64,000 nucleotides of DNA from Acanthaster planci (Eukaryota > Echinodermata > Asteroidea > Valvatida > Acanthasteridae): contig NW_019091662.1 in assembly GCF_001949145.1 (NCBI RefSeq), forward strand, positions 11,177 to 75,176, written 5' to 3'. The notes under the pieces are model-generated. The model did no database searches, was not told where the DNA came from, and was given only the letters and a program-made list of their open reading frames with translations. Made by a program: the position numbers and the translations under genes. Below are positions 1 through 13,700 of this stretch, in pieces. The first letter of the stretch is position 1. Each line of letters begins with the position of its first letter.

Positions 1-107
1 TTATCCGCTATATACAACAGCAGTTAACTATATACAAAATTATCCTCACGGAGAGGTTGTCCTACGTGGTCAACTGCACTACGAACGTGATTAATCAGCC
101 TTACCCT

Positions 108-216
108 TAACCTACACCAGAATAACCCTCACGGTGATCAGGATAAACCTCACAGCGATCAGGGTAACCCTCACAATAACCAGGTAACCCTCACAGTGAT
201 CAGGGTAACCCTCAAG
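108..216. repeat. Degenerate ~24-bp tandem repeat (TAACCCTCAC...GATCAGGG)
   Basis: About four imperfect copies of a unit built from TAACCCTCACAGTGATCAGG lie head to tail, with substitutions and small deletions between copies. The unit contains CCCTCAC, not a telomere hexamer, so this is read as a minisatellite and not as telomeric DNA. Confidence 0.7.
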
Positions 217-1140
217 TCTAAATAAATAATCTACTGATGGCTTATAACTGATAAGTCTTGACCACACAAGCGAATACAATCTTCGTAATTATACAACACA
301 ACAGGGTAGACTTATACAACAATAATCTCTACTTCCTTACAAAGCAACACAGTTCCTAAACTCCAACAAGGTTTAAGGTGACTTAAATAACCCTCACCCT
401 TTTCAAGTTATTACCAAAATAACACAGGTAAGTTGATTAAGACGGCGATTATAATAGTTCACATTAACTGGTTCACACGGGTTCCCTAACCCTACAATCT
501 ACTGCTTCTTAAATAAACGAGACTGTCTAACGATTCCCCAATCTTCAAAGAGATCTGATATAATCGGCAGCTCCGACAACTGAGGGTGCACTGCCCAATT
601 CAAGGGAAATTCTTCGGCAGGCCGAGGCGCTGAAAAAGTACCCCTACAGTTTATTTGGAAAAGAGGAGATTGTGTGGCTCAAGAATTTGTGGGATTGTAA
701 AAGAATGGCCCAGAATGAACTCCCTAGATTCAAGGGCTCCCATCCTAGGGCGAAGCATAGAAAAATGACACTGAAAAATTGTCCCAAGAGCTTGAAAAGG
801 TGGAGGGATGTCATTTGAAAAATGGCCGCTGACAGACTTGGTAACGTTCACTTTTTGGAAGGTGAGTTTGTTTTGGGTGGATAATTAAAAATTTCATTGG
901 TTAACCTACTAAAAATTGAAAATCAATTGAGAGCTGATTGACCCCAGAACACTTTGTTTTTTGTTTGAGAGGCCTGAGGGACTTCGGTTGCCCGCACCGG
1001 GGCTGCAAACGTGGTCGATTTTACATTGTCTTCAATGGGGCTTCAATTAGTTCAGTGCACCCCTGAGAACAAGCACCACACTAACCGATCGCACCAGGTA
1101 CACTTGAGGTAGATCCCCAACCACCAGCGGTCGTACGTCA

Positions 1141-1173
1141 GATCATGGAGAAATAAAACACATTTCTCCATGG
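1141..1173. repeat. Short hairpin (CATGGAGAAAT stem)
   Basis: CATGGAGAAAT is followed after a few bases by its reverse complement ATTTCTCCATG. A related but less symmetric sequence (ATGGAGGAATAAAACACATG) recurs near 2181-2200. This may be a fragment of a small repeat family. Function is unknown. Confidence 0.5.
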
Positions 1174-1761
1174 TCAGATTTACACTCGAAACTCAGATCA
1201 CAACTCCACGGAGCTCTGGTTAGCACGCTGCCATCTTGAGAAGTCCCGGCTTGCCACCCACGCAGCAAGCGTCCAGACCTAAGGTAATGCGCGTCTCTGA
1301 TTGGTTGCCGCGTGCATGTTTAATGCATGGTTAGACGCGCCTGTATGATGTTTGAAGCATAACTCAAAAGTTTCTGGCGCGAACTCATCATATCGATGCG
1401 CCGAATGTGATATATGCGAGAGTGTAAGCACGCATTACGTGTGCTCTGTAAGTCAGTGCAGCGCATAAACTTTTTAAGTCTTTTAAAAAAACTTCAAATG
1501 GGCCCACAGCAAATTATGTGGTAAGGAAAATTGAACTTGCTTCCCAGCAAGCGCACCACTGATTTCTACGCGGGCGAGAGCCAACGCGGCGCTATACGAT
1601 CTTTGGCGAGAACTACTAAGGCCTCTTGGACAAACTTTGCCAATGGGTGGCGCTATATCGTATGCCCTTCCAACCAACACATCATTTCAACACAACATGC
1701 ATCATTACATGATTTACCAGTACTAACAGCCCAAGTAGCACTCAGGTTACAGCAGCATACC

Positions 1762-4700
1762 ATGGACCCGATATGCCCAAATCTAAAGTTTGTCTGCTTG
1801 GATCGGGTTGCTGAGTTTATTGCAAACAATCACATTCAGATTATCAGCTTTCTACAACTACAAGGTATCTGTATTAGTTTTTAACATGTTTAAACGCATG
1901 CAATCTTTGCGTTACGAAATGTAACCAGTCCATGGTCATGACAGATGGTATTAACGTTAGGCTGATGTTACCATGTTGGACGTTGTCTTCATTTCATTAC
2001 GACTAACGTCCCCGGGTATAAAGTTGTGTACAAAACGACCACAAATTTGGTTCTAATTTGTTCTTGGTTTACCGTGTTGAAGAAACTAATTTTTCATGTT
2101 CGGAAAGTCAAGGCATCCGACAGGTGCTGTAGATCTATGCATAATTCATGTTGCCACAGTAGGCTATTGCTTAGGCCATGCATGGAGGAATAAAACACAT
2201 GGGCCATGAGAATGAAAATTATAGATTTGTGTCCACTGCCCGCATGGTCCAAAACACCCTGCCAAAACGTTCATTATTAAAAAAAAATTCAATATTTTCA
2301 GAAAAATGTGGGAATAAAAAATGCATTTCAAATCCTAAATCATACAGCAGTAAAAGGGTCCAAAATCCATATATACGCATACCTACATGTACGGGTACCT
2401 ACTACACGAACGATCAAATTCTGTAAGACTGTATTATATGCATGCGCGTAAAGCACTGCCCTGGCCCGGCCGGGGAATACATTATGTAAGTATCCACCAA
2501 GCATGGACATTACTTTACAGTACATGTACATGTACAAGCAATCCCATTAGCGCTGCAAAGCCGTGCAGCTTCGTCCTGTTGCATGTCGACTTGCCTTGGC
2601 CGGCCGCGAGTATACAGAACGCTGCATGATCCAATCAAAACTTGTCAAGTTCTGTTTGCAACCTTGATGACCTCATTCGCCTTATATGGAACGTGAGGTT
2701 GTGGCTACTTGCGGCTGGCATGCCAATTATGGAACTGAATATGCATTAAGCTCAGTTGAATATAGGAAGAATTTAGCAGTGTCATCTACCAGGGAATGCA
2801 GTATATTGCATATTGCTGTTGATCTTTTGTGAATTCTTACTACGTACATGTACTTTACATATTCATTCACAATTTCATTGCACTTGGCCACTCCGCGTTC
2901 TGCACACTGTCATATACAAAAAATAATGAATAATGAAAAAAAAGCCTCATGCTTTTTCAAATGTTCCGGACGCAAATCTAAAACTTTCATTCTCGTGGCC
3001 TTAGTAATAAGTTGCACACGAACTTTGCTAGTGTACAGTACGCCCACAGCACGTGTGTGGAGCATGACACAGTGACATGCATATTAATTTTATTCAAATT
3101 TAATTTCACCGGTTCGTTCCGTCTGTTATGCAAGGTGTGACAGGGAGCCAAATTTGTATGGTACAGTGTATACCAGAGCACCTATTGGGTTCCTTGAAAT
3201 CCGACGCAAGAAGCGCTGCTTTCATTTTTTAAATGGTGCTGCCCATGGTCAGCATAGAATTATTACAGGCCCATTTATTAAGCTACCATGCATCGAAAAA
3301 TATACGGTTTGGGAAAGCTTTAGGGTGTTCATATAAAAGTCTAAACTCTGAGGAATATGCCGGTGTAGGTAACATTGTTGAGTAATTCTCATTTCGGAAG
3401 ATATTAGGATTCAAAGTTTGTGACAATCCTGCAGTTTGGATTTCAGGCGTTTAAGACATGCCTTGAAGTAGGGCTGTGGTGGCGACAGAAAAGAGACAGA
3501 TTGTAAAAGAGAACCACTACAGCCCTATTTGTGAGGCTAGCCTAGGCCTACACGATACTGCCTCATCATGTTTATCGCAAATACTGCTTATGGGTGATTT
3601 TGCGCAATGGTAGAAAGGCATTGTGGGAAGGAAAAACGTGCAAACATTGAACCTTTTGCCTTTCCACAATGCCATTATACAATGACTCATGTTGTATTTG
3701 CAATAAGGCAGTAACGTGTTAGGATGGTTAGGCCTAGCCCTCGACTGGGGGCCACTCTATTGCACTCCCTCCATATCCTTGACCCCATAACGGTCAATCC
3801 AAAAAGTGGAGACACCGCAAAAATGTTTTCTTTGAATCCCTTTTGCATGTATGGATCACTCACCCCATTTAAGCACCGATCTACATGTATTTGGGCGATT
3901 TCCAGTTCTTAGAAGTGTGTGAAATTTTGGTCTCAATTTTGGGCCATTCATTCACTACAGCAATTAACTTCTGATCTTTAACCAGTGCCAAGTATATGGA
4001 GGGAATCTGGTGGTTCATTACCATTAGCACCCTGTTCCTATGATATGGAAACAAAATCCACTTTTTCAAACTAATTAACATGTTTACCTTAAGGAACCAT
4101 TACTCAATCCTGATAGGCCTAGTTTAGTTAAATTTTGACAATATTTAAGCAAGAAAACTTCAAATTTCTAACCCAAGTTGGCATAAGACAACCACTCAGT
4201 CGAATCATGCCATGTCTGGTTACCCAACTCAGGCATTTTGGATTCATCAAAACAAATCTCCATCCAGGCCAAGGAACCAGCCTATATTCGTTAATTTGTC
4301 GTTCACAGCTCTTTGGGGCAGTCATGTACGCTGCCGTTTTACCCACAAATTTTGCCGTTTTCCAAAAAAAAGGTGTAAATATTTCCCAATCAGTGTCCAA
4401 GAGTCACATTGTTCACATACATGTACATGTATGTGTACTTGTGAAGACAAGCTACGACCCCCTATGAGTGCCTTATGTAGGATAGGATGTGGCTTAGTCT
4501 GCTTCTCACTGTTCTCAGTCCCATCGTTTTTGTTCCGTCATCGTCAGACCCCCTAAATCTATGCAGTCGTATTTCTATGCACTCACCTTTGCACTCACCA
4601 GTGAACAGCCAGCGGTTACTTGTATCGTTTTTCCAGATTCAAAAGTTGGCCTACAGTTCGCCCTCTGTTGTCTAGTACATGTATGTACTTTTAATGTATC

Positions 4701-7700
4701 GTGATGTCATCAAAATTTATTGACTCAGTGATGCTACAGTACAACCGATAAAACCAACTGCAACAAACGTACGCGTACATACTGGTCAAAGAAATGATTG
4801 TGTAATGCGATCCTCTGACTGGCTGATGCATGCATACGTCGTCATGGTGGCTATTTTCATTGGTTACTACCCACCATTTTGCGGGAATCCCTGATGTCCG
4901 TGCCGCCACATAATAATAAAAGGAATAGGTCAACTCGTACGCATGCCAACTCATATGCGAGCCAACTCATACACTGACCAACTAGTACACCAACCAACTC
5001 TTCATACATGTACATCAACCAACTCGTACATCATGTATACGAGACGCAAATACGCATGCAAATGTATTCTAATATAGCAGTCTTGCAGAGCAGAAATACA
5101 TGTTCAACATGTACCTACATGTACATGATGTGATGGGTTCCTCGACGATTTGACGTATAGGATAGTATCGTTTGAAAAAGTACAGAAAAAATATCTGCAG
5201 CTGAAGTTCTGTTTCCAGCTGCTGAGTATCCGTACATCCCCTCCCCCAAAAGGTATTTTAGCTAGGAAATCAATCAATCGGAAAAAAATATAGTTGAAAC
5301 ACATGTACATTGTACATGTACCACCAAAAACTCTAAACAAAATCATGAAGAAAAAAATTTGCCTTGGTACATAATTAAAGCATTCTTCAAAATCCAAGTC
5401 CTTGTTTTTTTTGGTGGTCCAGGTTGCTTGGGAAGAAAAGCTGCCTGAAACTCTCACGTTAAATATCTTTCGCATGAAAATGACTTTCAGAGTCTCAGAG
5501 CACAAGGCCGAATGTATTTTTAGTTTGATCATTAGTGTATGAACTCAACAGTACATGTACATGCAACTACACAGCAAACAAGTTGGTTGGCGTACGAGTT
5601 GGTCGATGTATGTGTTGATACTAGATTTACAAGTTGGTCAGGGTAAGAGTTTGTGCATACTAGTTTGTTTCTGCATTCAGTTGGGGACCCTGAACAATAG
5701 AGGACCATAAGGGCCCCGATTGACAGAGGGTCCCTGATTGACAACTGTGTACAAAACATATGGGTGGTCTTCTAAAAAAGTTAAAGTACAAACAAAAGAG
5801 AAACAATAGGGGGTTCCCAGTTGCAGGCAAATACACACTTGCGTGAGTTGGCATGTGTACAAGTTGACCAGCATTCTTAGTAAAGCCATCACCTGATTTC
5901 TTGTTTTGGTACAGTCGTTTCCCCAACGTTAGTTCCGGATTGAGAAAATTATTCGGTCAGATTACCGCTACAAAAATCCTCAAATTCCAGTGAAATGTGG
6001 TCAGTAGTCCACTGCCTTGAATCTGTGTGCATCACTGAACATGGCAACAGATTTTCATGTACATGTATAAATCTGTCAACAAAACTGACATTTGTAGTCT
6101 TAGCATTTACAAATATATAAATCTGGTGTTTTGCAAATGTGTTGCATTGACACCAAAGGGTGCATGTGCACATCTCCTAAACTTTCCTCGTGCAGCATTG
6201 CCAAACATCGTTGTTGAAACATGCTGTTGGAACTTTGTAAACAATTTTAGTGTCATGAAATTTAGCCCTTACATGTACATGTAGTAACAGTGTCTGGAAA
6301 TTAGGCGCAAATCAGCTGAGTGTTGAACCCTAACATGAACAAATCCCTGAGTATCCCACATTTACGTGTGGTCTTTAAGTTCTTCAAAGTTGAAAAATTC
6401 TCATAAGTATTTTTCTTGTTTTGAGGGCTTATTTAAAAGAGTTCAATTTGCACTTCAAAAAATCAGAAGGTTCAAAACAAAATTTCACTGCAACTTTGTA
6501 AATTATAGCCAGGATTTTTTAACAGGAAGACCAAGATCTTGATTAAATTTTGCTTAGCGTGAGTACATGAAGTTGGGTAGACCCTGTGAGTAAATGTAAT
6601 AATGATGTACAAGAATTTATTAACTTTGAAGAATGACTTGATTACATGTACCAGTACTCATGTGGGGTTTTCTGAGGTCTTTGAAGAGTGCTGCATAAGG
6701 AAACACTCTGCCAAATCTGGGCCCAATTCTGAAAGCCACTGTCTTTGAATTGTTTAACATTCATGATGGACCCTGTCTGTTTTTTACGCAATTATCAGCA
6801 TTTCCCTCTCGTCTCCTGAGAGACCTTGTGCCTAGGCTGAACGTGTGTGGCCTGGCGAGACTACATCAAGTTCTCCAGGGGAAAGGTAAACTAAACCTAC
6901 ATGTACATCTTCCCTCTTCTGTCAGCTCCAATATCCATGGATCACCAAGTTTTTGTTGAATTATATTGTGTGTGATGCATGTAAGGTGATGTCATAATAA
7001 TGATATTCCTTTAAAAACTTTGAGTTGTTTTGTAACAGTATTCTCCTTGAGAGCCAATGTTGGCACTTAGTAATATTCAAATCCTCTTGAAACGTAGTAC
7101 ATGTACACCAAATCTCATCCACAGATCATGTGGCCCCAGTAATGATATAATCACAACTTCTTTATGAAATGTTGCTGATTTTTAACCACTTGCTGGCGGG
7201 TGGTTTGAAAAATGCAGTGCACATACATGTAATCGTGACTTTTCCAATGTTTTCAGTTTTCAAAATTCTTCAAAAATTCATCCTTTCAATTAATGGACCT
7301 TTACACCCACACAAATTACTGTCTGGTGGCCACTCTATTCTGACAGACAAAATCTATTGACGCCCGAGTATTTCAGCCAGGCCTGCAGCCTTGTAAAAAG
7401 AGCCCACAGTTGTGCAGTGTTATGTAACTTTCTTTTGTTCACGAACCTGGCACAGTGTGCTGCAGACCTGTTTTCAATAGGGGCCAGATTAGCGTGCAGC
7501 AGTGCTGTGTGGCTCATTGCCCACGGTGGTGGAGCGCTTTTGTCCCCGGTGGTAATCCGCTCGACTAAATGCTCCAAACCGTGGTATACTGTTTCAAAAC
7601 AAGGCTGGATTATCTCCACTTTTGAAAGTGAAAAATGTCAGTAATGCCCAGCAGCCTGGTTCTTTGTTCCGAGTATGGTCTTTTGTTACACGGTCCAGTT

Positions 7701-10700
7701 CCCTTTGTCTGATTTCGGAGACCCCGGCCACGCGTATAAACACACCGTGCCCAAAACCGGGCTCCCTGGCAGGAAGTGGTTGAAACTTTACCCAACTTCC
7801 ACAGATTTTGTGCACTTTTTGGCCAGCGTCTTGGCTACTTCTACTTCTGACACCCTCCTTAAGCTTGGTGAAACGACATACTCAACAGTCAAAAACAATG
7901 ATGCCATGATATTATCAAATTATTTTTTGAGGGAGTAAATTTTTCTCATTTTAACTCAACTGCCGCAAAGTGTGCATATATGCATTTGTTTTAATTGGCA
8001 TGCATGCATGGTACATGTACATACAGTATGTCCTTTCAACTTGCATACAGGACTGCATGTACGTTTGCACCTTGCTTTTCTGAAGCCTAACCCTTAGCAC
8101 TGTAAGTCTGTAATCATGGTTTTTTTTGTTTTTGTTTTTTTTAATTATTCTTTAGGCATTGCTGTGCAGGAATACTGGTTGAAGCATTATCATCAGGCAT
8201 TTGACCCAGACAATTTGGCGAGGCATTGCTCTTGCCACGACAGCAGTTTGGCTAGTGTTGACTGGCGACAGAGGCTTCTTGACAAGAGGTGTGAGCAAGA
8301 GCTTCAGGAGTTGCGTCCCATTAACAGCGACAGGACAGAAGATCAAGGTGAGCATCACTGTGCGCATCTTCAAACAGATAGTCTGTCCTGTACTAGTTTC
8401 TTTTTATGGCCATAAATCAGACTTCTTTAGTTCAAGGTGCCTAGCAGTGTTGTATCAGAGACCTTGATGTCAGAAACCAAGTCCGAGACCGTGACCAAGG
8501 CATAAGAGACCACGACCAAGACCAGACCTACTCCTTTAAGACCAAGACCAGGACTTTGAGACCGAGACTTTTGCAGGTCAAGACTGAGACCACAACATCC
8601 GAGGCCAAGACCAACCATAAACCAATGTTTAGTTTTTACCAAAAGATAAATAGGGACAAACATATGGCAGTACAATTTAAGTACAAAAGAAATACATGTA
8701 AAATGAAAACATTAGCATAAACTCAACACACAAATAGGTCAAATATTTGTTGAAGAATGTCTCAGTTCTTTTATCAGTGATAGTGCTCTATTTTACCCTG
8801 GTCTGGTCATTTTCAACCCGAGTGTCCCAAATGATATGATGTGAACATTAAAACAAATATCCTTAGACTGTTTTTTGTAAGCAAAATACTGAAAAGCAAA
8901 TATCCCAAAAAGATGTACCGTTACGAAACTACTAAAACATACAAGACGGAATGAAAGCACTTTCACACGTCCGTGCACACAATTCATAGCATGCGCACAC
9001 ACACAGACTGTTTCCTGTCCCGGCCCTACGTTCAGCAGGAGACTATGTAGGGAACGGTAACCAGTCTAGTGTGCGAATTCCGCTACTCACAACCTCATCT
9101 CCATGGTGTCAAGCAGCATGGCTACTCTGGATTGGAAATAAAGTAACAACTTGGGACAAGGTTGCATCATGCTGCATTAACTAGTCTTCATTCCAACATC
9201 GATTTCATTGTTTATTGCAAAAAATCTTAACATTACTGTATTGTATTTATATCAGTGGTTGAAGATTTGACTCGAGCAGAGGTACATTTAATTTTGCCTT
9301 TTGCAACCACGTGCATGCGTGGTACATGTAGCTACATGCGCATTTTGTTATGGTCTCGACTGGTCTCTAGGGGAAGACCTGAGACTATGGTATCCAAGAC
9401 CGAGACCGGTGCTTTTGAGACTTTGACAGGGCGAGACCGCAAAAAAAGGTCTCGAAATGCTCTCGAGACCTACAACACTGGTGCCAAGTTTATTATGCGG
9501 CGGCGCAGGGCTCGCGAAATTATAAAACATGTAGTTGCCCTTTGGGCAGGGGAGTCTAAAATCTGGTTGCCTGAACTTCATTTTCAGTTGCCCAACAAGG
9601 AAGTTTTAGCCACACGTGGTCTCCAAGCTTTCAGTAATTACAGTCATTTTCCTAGTTCCCGATCGCTTGAAATGAATAGGCCCAGGCCTACCCACCTTTT
9701 TGTTATTGCTCTGCAGCATTACACACTAAGACCACTTCTTTTTTGAAAGGTAACATGAAAGTCTTGCAGTACAAATTTTACTCCCAGAAAATTTCAAGAA
9801 AAGGAATTCTTGCTAAATTCTCAATTCCCGCTTCGACGTTTGTTGATGGTTTGTCAAAAATTACGGGAGCACAAAAAAATCAACACCGAAAAAAATTACA
9901 GGACGGTAGGTCACTCACTACGCAAGATTCCATGAACGTTTTTCCTAGTTTCGGATCGAGCATGCAATTGGCAAGTACATGTACGAACGTCATGAACTCA
10001 ACTACATATGCGTACCAGATTTTTACGTGACGTAATGGGTTCGTCAACTTTGCGGCATGGGGGAATTTGTGGTCGACGGCTCGCTGAGCAGCAAAGTCAA
10101 GTCAAAATTTATGCAGGCTATCCATGTTAAAGCCCCTTTAAAATTAGATTTGCTTTACTAGAAAATATCCTTGTTACAATGGTTTTGGCAGAGAAATGGG
10201 TTTATGCTTGACTACTTTTTATGTGTAAAGAAATTTTTTAGGCGATCCAGAACTGGCAAAACCGATCCAACACTTGGAAAAGTGTCATCGCCACTTTTGT
10301 CGATAAATTAAAAGCTCAAAATTTGAAAATGTACATGAACAAGGTAGACCTCTGACCCCATTTCATTGAAATTTGATGATAATTGAGCTGTAATATGACT
10401 GAATGTACATTTAGTTTTAGCGATCCGGAACAAGGTAAACGACTGAATACAGACACGGCTGCGTTGTGCATGCCAACGACCATATGTACCACGGTGCACC
10501 TACCCACACATGTACAGTCGTTCAACATCAAGGTTAGGATGTCGCTCTGTTTTTGCAGTCTTTTTTTGCGATCTTTTTCAGTGCACGGTGCTAAAATGTC
10601 CAAAACGTCGGGCAAAAAAATGTGTTGCCGAAAACAGGTGCTTGCCCACCAGGCTGGCAGCCAGGAACATTTAGTTGCCCGACAAAATATTTTGGTTGTC

Positions 10701-13700
10701 GCGGGACGTCGGACTACCGATTCTGCGAGCCCTGTGCGTGTTGATGTTACATTGTAGGTCATCTACTGTGTAAGAGACACAGTGTCAGTGAATTGGAAAC
10801 AGTGACCCTCTCGCACCATATCATTGTTCATGTAAAATAAAACACCTCTAACCAAGACTTACCAAACCTAGGTTGCAGACCATTTAATAACTTGCCATGG
10901 ACAGTGATAAATACCTTGACTTTAAATATCAGGAAACATTGAAGTGTCTCAGGTGCTCAAGACACATGCCATGTCAAATTAAAGCTGATTTCCTCATCTT
11001 TCATTTTCCATTCAATTGACAGTAGCTTTAACTGATGACTTCTGAAGATATTTCTCTTCAGAGATGATCACCCCTCAAATAGTCATGAGGCCCATTGCCA
11101 TTTTGTACACTTCATTACAAAACAGCAATTTGGAAGGTCCAATTTTGTCTGATACTTTCAGAAAAATGCAATAAGCTTGAAGTCCCGCTGATAGATTCCA
11201 TACTCCTACATGTACTTCACAAACCATGCAGTCCATGAGCCATGAAATGCTCTGATGGCAGAGAATTTGAAAGTGTACAAATTGTGATTCAGTCCATGCA
11301 AGCAATTTTGGACCAGTTTACTAGCCTGTAACCATAAACCTCACACTGTCCAGAATCTCTCCTCTCTCGCAGACTCATGGAGTTTGAAGATTCTGGACAT
11401 TTTACAGAATCCACTCCTCACTCATGGACCTCTGGATGACTTCTTTCCATCTTCCCTGCTTCTTCAGAGCAGACTTCTTCCCTACATTCAGGTAAGCAGG
11501 CATGCATGTACCGTAACGTTATTGACTGCTGAGATGTGGGATGTGATGTTTTACCACCCCAGGGACTCATAGCACCAGTGGCGAAGCTCTGAAGGTATTA
11601 ACACTGTATCCTACGTGACAGCTGTCAATGATGTTTTGTCATACCTCTTTCATGAATTCTTAGTAATGTTTTGAATTTTGAAAACAGAAAAAATGATAAT
11701 TATCCCGGCCCATCATCATCAACATTGATAACTAACCCCGGCATGAAGTGGTTAAACAGTGTTGGTCCATATGCATAAAAACCAAATATCTTTAAGTCCT
11801 TTATCTTTGAGTCCTCAAGCTCAGCTTACATGTTAAGGAATTTATATGAAGGATCTGACCCCATGAATTAGATGTAAAATTAATATTCAGGCGAAAATTA
11901 TTAATTTTAAACCACTCCAACAGTTCACTGCCCCCACTAAAGCTAACTATTATGAACTGTATTAGTGACGAATCGCAGGTACCAGTGAATGAATATGAGT
12001 AATCCGGTTAACAGTCCCTGCATTATTGTTTGGACTGTGGTGTGAGGAATGGTCTATGTTCTCACAGTGTGATATGAAGAAGGATGAGGGTGGTGTGCAT
12101 TTTTATCAACTAGTCACCTGATCATTCCGGGCCAATGAAAATATTGTGTTCAAGTCAAGAGATATACAAATACAGTAACATCTCGATAAGTCGAAGCTCA
12201 GGGGAATGGACGAAAAGTTCAAGTTATCCCACGTTCGAGTTATCGAAAGTTACATGCTTCAGTGCACATACAACCTTACTGCCTTACGGTACTTGGCCTG
12301 CAAGCTGAGTCGAACACGAAGTGGATTTTAGGTTGTCCTTACTGTGCAAGATTTCCTCAAACATTATCATTAAATATGTTTTTATGTGGTACATTAATAG
12401 ACAATAATAAACCAATGAAGTTATTACAGGTACCTGTGTCTACGTCTTGAGAATTCATTCATTTGCTTTGCCTGATCGGGCTGTTGCCGCATAACGCAGC
12501 GTGCGGGCCAGTCTGTCAGGGTTTCCGTGCTGGGTCATGTGATACATGTACAAAGCGCTTGAGGGGGCATCCTTCGTGCCTGATTTAGGCTGCATCGGAA
12601 TCTCTTGTCTAGAGCTAGGTCTTGATATTCTCTCCATTGGAAATGCATGGAGACGCGCAGACAATCCATTGAAAATGCATGGAGACGTGCAGATAATAGA
12701 CCTACATGTAGCTGTAGCTCTGAAAGCCCATTTCAGACACAGCCTTAACGGTTGTGGTTGATGCCCACCCAGTGCTTGTCGACGTGACAATGGCGGCCCA
12801 TGTGAACATGCTCAGCTCATCAAAGAAAAGCCGTGCGCATGACAGTAATGACTCATAATGAAGGCAAGCGGTCTTTCATCACTTTTTATTCATCATTCTT
12901 CAGTTTTTTTTAATTGGCCTACCAAAACTTCGAGATAAACGGTTTTAGTGGTATTGACGTTTCGAGTTACGGATAGTTTATTGTACATAAAGGCCTATTC
13001 TTTTGTCAGGAATACAGAAAGATGTCGAGGAAAACGGAGTTTCGACTTAACAGGCTTTGACTTATCGAGATTTTACTGTATGTTTGTGTCCACTATTAGG
13101 ACAGTTTGCCACATGATGCAAATGTAATGTGGTCCGTGATGGTGTGTACAATCTTAGCTGGTACATTGGTGTCATTTATTCTGGAGTTGTTTGGAACTTG
13201 TCAACTGTGCTATAAAGCTTTGGGGGGGGGCTCTCCTTCGAGTTCAGACATACCGAGGAAGACAACCCTTGAGCCTCCCTAAATCTTTATTAAACCCTCT
13301 ATTGTGCATTGAGTCAGTAACATACTGTACACATTGGAATAAAAGCCTGGTGGGATGTTTTAAGCTACATGTACATGTAGTACATTTAAAGTGGTTAGGG
13401 GCCTGGGAGTAATAATCAACTGAGCCTGTTTTAATAATGTATGTGCCTGTCGCATGTGGTAGAAGTGTTTCCTTGTATGCCGCCATGCAGCCCGTGTGGT
13501 GCATGTTGCACCATGTGTAAAGTGAAATTCTGACTATGAAGTGCAGACTTACAACTTACAATGTACATGTATGATTGCCTTGCACATTGTTATATGATTA
13601 TGACGATGGATGTCATGTACATGGACAGTATGAGGGAAAGAATTCATAAAGTCGAAATTTCTGTGAAACTGTTTAAAGTAAGTTGGTACATGTGGCTTCA

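Larger units (their letters stand above)
1..1761. other. Upstream flank of the LRRC41-like gene, no gene recognised
   Basis: No coding exon can be supported here. The stretch holds a degenerate minisatellite (about 108-216), a short hairpin at 1141-1173, and the presumed promoter and 5' UTR of the LRRC41-like gene just before its ATG at 1762. The short open frames on both strands around 1480-1760 lack recognisable protein similarity and look like chance frames. I see no TATA box that I would trust. Confidence 0.5.

Noticed and set aside
108-216. Telomere-like CCCT repeats
   Set aside because: The unit is about 24 bp with CCCTCAC and GATCAGGG. It is not a (TTAGGG)n or related hexamer array.
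1531-1761. Upstream in-frame extension of LRRC41 exon 1
   Set aside because: The frame is open upstream of 1762, but the residues do not resemble the family. The ATG at 1762 has a better context.
9255-9746. 163-codon + strand open frame
   Set aside because: It runs across the right border of the hAT-like element and through its GAGACC array. The Arg/Thr-rich translation reflects the repeat.
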